This document shows, one piece after another, positions 61,826 to 64,000 of a stretch of 64,000 nucleotides of DNA; positions within the stretch are counted from its first letter, which is position 1, and each line of letters starts with the position of its first letter. The stretch comes from Monosporascus cannonballus (Eukaryota; Ascomycota; Sordariomycetes; Xylariales). A model generated the notes under the pieces. It was not told the DNA's origin and made no database searches. It saw only the letters and a list, made by a program, of their open reading frames with translations. A program made the translations under genes and the position numbers. Location of the stretch: NCBI GenBank assembly GCA_004154925.1, contig QJNS01000056.1, positions 186,001 to 250,000 on the forward strand, given 5' to 3'.

Positions 61826-62235
61826 TATAACGGCTAGGAGGTTTAACTAATTATTAAACTTTAATCGTACGGGTTTATATTAGCAGAAGTATCGTGGGAA
61901 TCTAAGCAATATATACAATAATCGTATTACGTTTTGTAATATTAAAAGTGCCTAAAGTAACGATATTGTAATTATAAGCTAAAGTTATGTAAATTATGAA
62001 AATAATAAATATATATATTTTCGTTCTGGCTTAAGGTATTTTGAATTAGTTTAAAGGTATTTAGTTAGTTAAGTTCCTTTAAGCTTCTTTAAGCTTTTCG
62101 TAATTCGACTAATTTAACGTCCTTAAGCCAATAATAACGTTTAAGCTTATTAAGCCGGTTACGTAACCTTTTAGCGTAAATCGGGGTTTGGTTTTCCCTA
62201 AGAGCTCGACCGTTTGTAAAAGGCCAAGACCGTTA
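61826..62235 (-). repeat. 3' LTR of element F
   Basis: Plus-strand start TATAACGGCTAGGAGG, end AGATCATAATA, followed by the polypurine complement CTCCCCCTTTCC. The U3 half contains short AAGCTTCTTTAAGCTTTTCG and GGCTTAAGG words absent from the other LTRs. Confidence 0.87.
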
Positions 62236-62904
62236 GATCATAATATGATCTCCCCCTTTCCAGGATTTTTATCCTTAAAAATCAAATTATTTATTTGTCG
62301 TTTTTTAGTAAGTAATTCTTTTTTATTTATTATTTCGGGTCGTATCGAAAAACGTCGTTTTTGTAAGCGTATTCACGCTTTAATTTTTTCAAAACGTATT
62401 AATTGCCTTAGTTTTATTATGTTATTTAATTTTTTTTATTTGCGCTGTAAATCTGAAAGGAAAATTTGCAAAATTTATTATAATTCGGGAAAATCTGTAC
62501 GTTATATTAAATATGGATGTCTTTGTAATTTTTTTAGTTTTCCGAATTTGAACATAACAACCTTATTGTAAAGGAGGACCGTTTAAAGTTAAAGAAAGGT
62601 ATTATTGAAAAAAAAACTGTTAAAAATTTAATAACGTTTAAACGAATTATTTGGCCGTTTAAACCGTTTGCGAAAATAAAAAAAAAACTTTTCCGTAACC
62701 GGAATATCGAAATATTTTGTCGGAGTATTCAGGATGCGAAAGTAATAAAGGAATTCAAATATTTCGAAAAAAATAGAAATAATTAAAGGCCGCCGTTACG
62801 GTTGTTACGTTAACGTAAGTTACGGCCGATTGGCCCGATATTCCGATTATTAATTAGTTGGCTATTAACTGGGATATGCCCGTCGTTATTGGTAAAAATT
62901 TTTA
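62188..62904 (+). pseudogene. Accessory ORF antisense to pol, copy in F
   Basis: Best preserved N-terminal part: open for 127 codons (62188-62571), though the first codons lie in the LTR and the true start is probably near 62300. It keeps real Cys residues: FCKR, NCLSF, YLRCKSERKICKIYYNSGKS, RYIKYGCLC. After a stop the charged stretch and the shared end PVVIGKNF (stop at 62902-62904) follow. Confidence 0.58.
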
Positions 62905-64000
62905 ATAGGCATTAGGCGCTAATAAGGTTTTTGGCGGGTTTTTAGGTGTTTTCGGAATCCGAGTGTTTTTTTAATTTGATTAGGTATTAAAAAAGTCCGT
63001 TTTATTTTCGTATGTCGAAAATTCTTTTTATTTCGTATACTTCTTTATTTTTTACTTTTATATTATTTCTTGTTATATATATTTTAATTATATTTATTGT
63101 TAATACGAATAAAAAAACGTAAAAAATTGGATAAAATTTGATTTTTGGTAAAAGTTTTAATTAATAATTATTTTCTGAGGTTTGTTTTAGTACTTTTATA
63201 TGTATGGATATATTTGAAATCGAATCTTTTATAAAGTCGTTTCATTTAAATATTTTTAGTAATAAAGAAAATTAATTCCCTTTTTTCGAAAGTTAATCTT
63301 TTTAATTTCTTCTGGTTATAATATTTATTTATTTCATTGCGTACGAATTTTAATTTAAATTTTATTTTTTGATATAATTATTATAATTGTTTTAATGTAA
63401 GAATTATTTTAATATTAATCAAATTATTATTACCTCTCTGTTTTGTAAATTTTTGAAATAAACCTAAAATTTGCGTTCGTAAATAGTATTTTTATATTTT
63501 TATGATAACTAATATTATAGATCAATTATGCGATTAATAATTTTTTAATTTAATTATGTTATTTGTAAGTAATATAATATCGTAAGTAAGTTTTTAGAAT
63601 TTAATTTGTGGGTTTTGTTTATTTATTTGTTTCAGGTTTAAATACGTTAAATAATTTATAATTTAAATCGATTTGTATTATAAAATTTTGCCAAAACTTA
63701 GATATAAATATCGATTTTGTATTTGAAATAATTTTCATTAATAATCCGTATATGTTGAAGATATGTTTAAAAAAATATATGCTATTTGTTCGGCGTTTGT
63801 ATCCTTATAATATGGTAGAAAATAAGAAAATTTCGTAAATCGGTCGACGATTACGAAAATGCTATCGTAATATATTCCTATAGCTAGAATTTTTGATATA
63901 AAAAATTTGGTGATAAAATTGAAAATAATTAAATATTATAGTTATTTTGTAATTAATAATAGTTGTAATTTTCTGAATGGCTTATATTGTCGAACCTTTG

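Larger units (their letters stand above)
61826..64000 (-). mobile_element. Ty3/gypsy chromovirus F, 3' end only, cut by window edge
   Basis: Minus-sense element with its 3' LTR at 61826-62235; pol continues rightward beyond the window. The chromodomain is at about 62900-63030 (minus YLIKLKKHSDSENT, AKNLISA), and the region to 64000 is colinear with A from about 6100 to 7260. The U3 type differs from all other LTRs here. Confidence 0.87.

Noticed and set aside
1..64000. CRISPR arrays, bacterial-type operons or ribosomal RNA genes
   Set aside because: None seen; spliced gene structure, RIP and LTR retroelements point to a fungal nuclear genome.

Overview
The window looks like a chromosome segment of a filamentous ascomycete (Pezizomycotina). 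Long AT-rich stretches that once coded for transposons are full of TA and still keep many CG dinucleotides, with stop codons where Gln, Arg or Trp codons are expected and Tyr where Cys or His is expected. This is the mark of repeat-induced point mutation (RIP, C-to-T mainly at CpA). Between them lie GC-normal islands with intact genes, including a short-intron HET-domain gene. I worked by eye without alignment or search tools, so divergence figures are not given and internal borders in AT-rich parts are approximate.

Layout. (1) 1-12.1 kb: a cut-off Ty3/gypsy chromovirus (1-4556), then a Tc1/mariner-like relic split by a complete chromovirus A (5088-11809, target duplication TAAAC). (2) 12.8-17.5 kb: gene island with one large TPR-like + HET gene (13421-16840, one intron). 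(3) 17950-54626: one hAT-like DNA transposon, marked by 12-bp inverted termini and a near-perfect 8-bp duplication (GGTATATC / GGTATACC), swollen to 36.7 kb by later insertions. These are a solo LTR (18993-19364, TSD TAACT); chromovirus E (21248-42533, TSD TATTC), which holds chromovirus B (23248-37831, TSD TTAAT), which in turn holds a different Ty3 element C (24904-32304) and a small, hardly mutated LTR fragment (33979-34254); and chromovirus D (46229-52873, TSD ATAAA). With the nests subtracted, A, B, D and E measure about 6.7, 6.9, 6.6 and 6.7 kb, which independently supports the reconstruction. (4) 54.6-61.2 kb: second gene island with a TA-flanked MITE, a tandem duplication upstream of a TATA box, a small secreted cysteine-rich protein (55932-56318), a tRNA-Phe-like relic, and an intact DXD-type (GT32-like) glycosyltransferase (58888-60201, minus strand). 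(5) 61.8-64 kb: the 3' end of another chromovirus, F, running out of the window.

The most interesting pattern is a second reading frame, antisense to gag-pol, between the chromodomain end of pol and the 3' LTR. It appears at the same place in elements A, B, D, E and F: a start like MS-x-CI-x-K-x-RR, a Cys-rich (Cys/Tyr after RIP) segment, a charged coiled-coil-like stretch, and a common end near PVVxGENF. It may be an accessory protein of this chromovirus lineage. The five elements also share the R-U5 part of the LTR but carry clearly different U3 (promoter) parts.

The living genes do not form an obvious pathway: a self/non-self recognition type (HET) protein, an effector-like secreted protein and a Golgi-type glycosyltransferase, in gene islands surrounded by RIP-mutated repeats.
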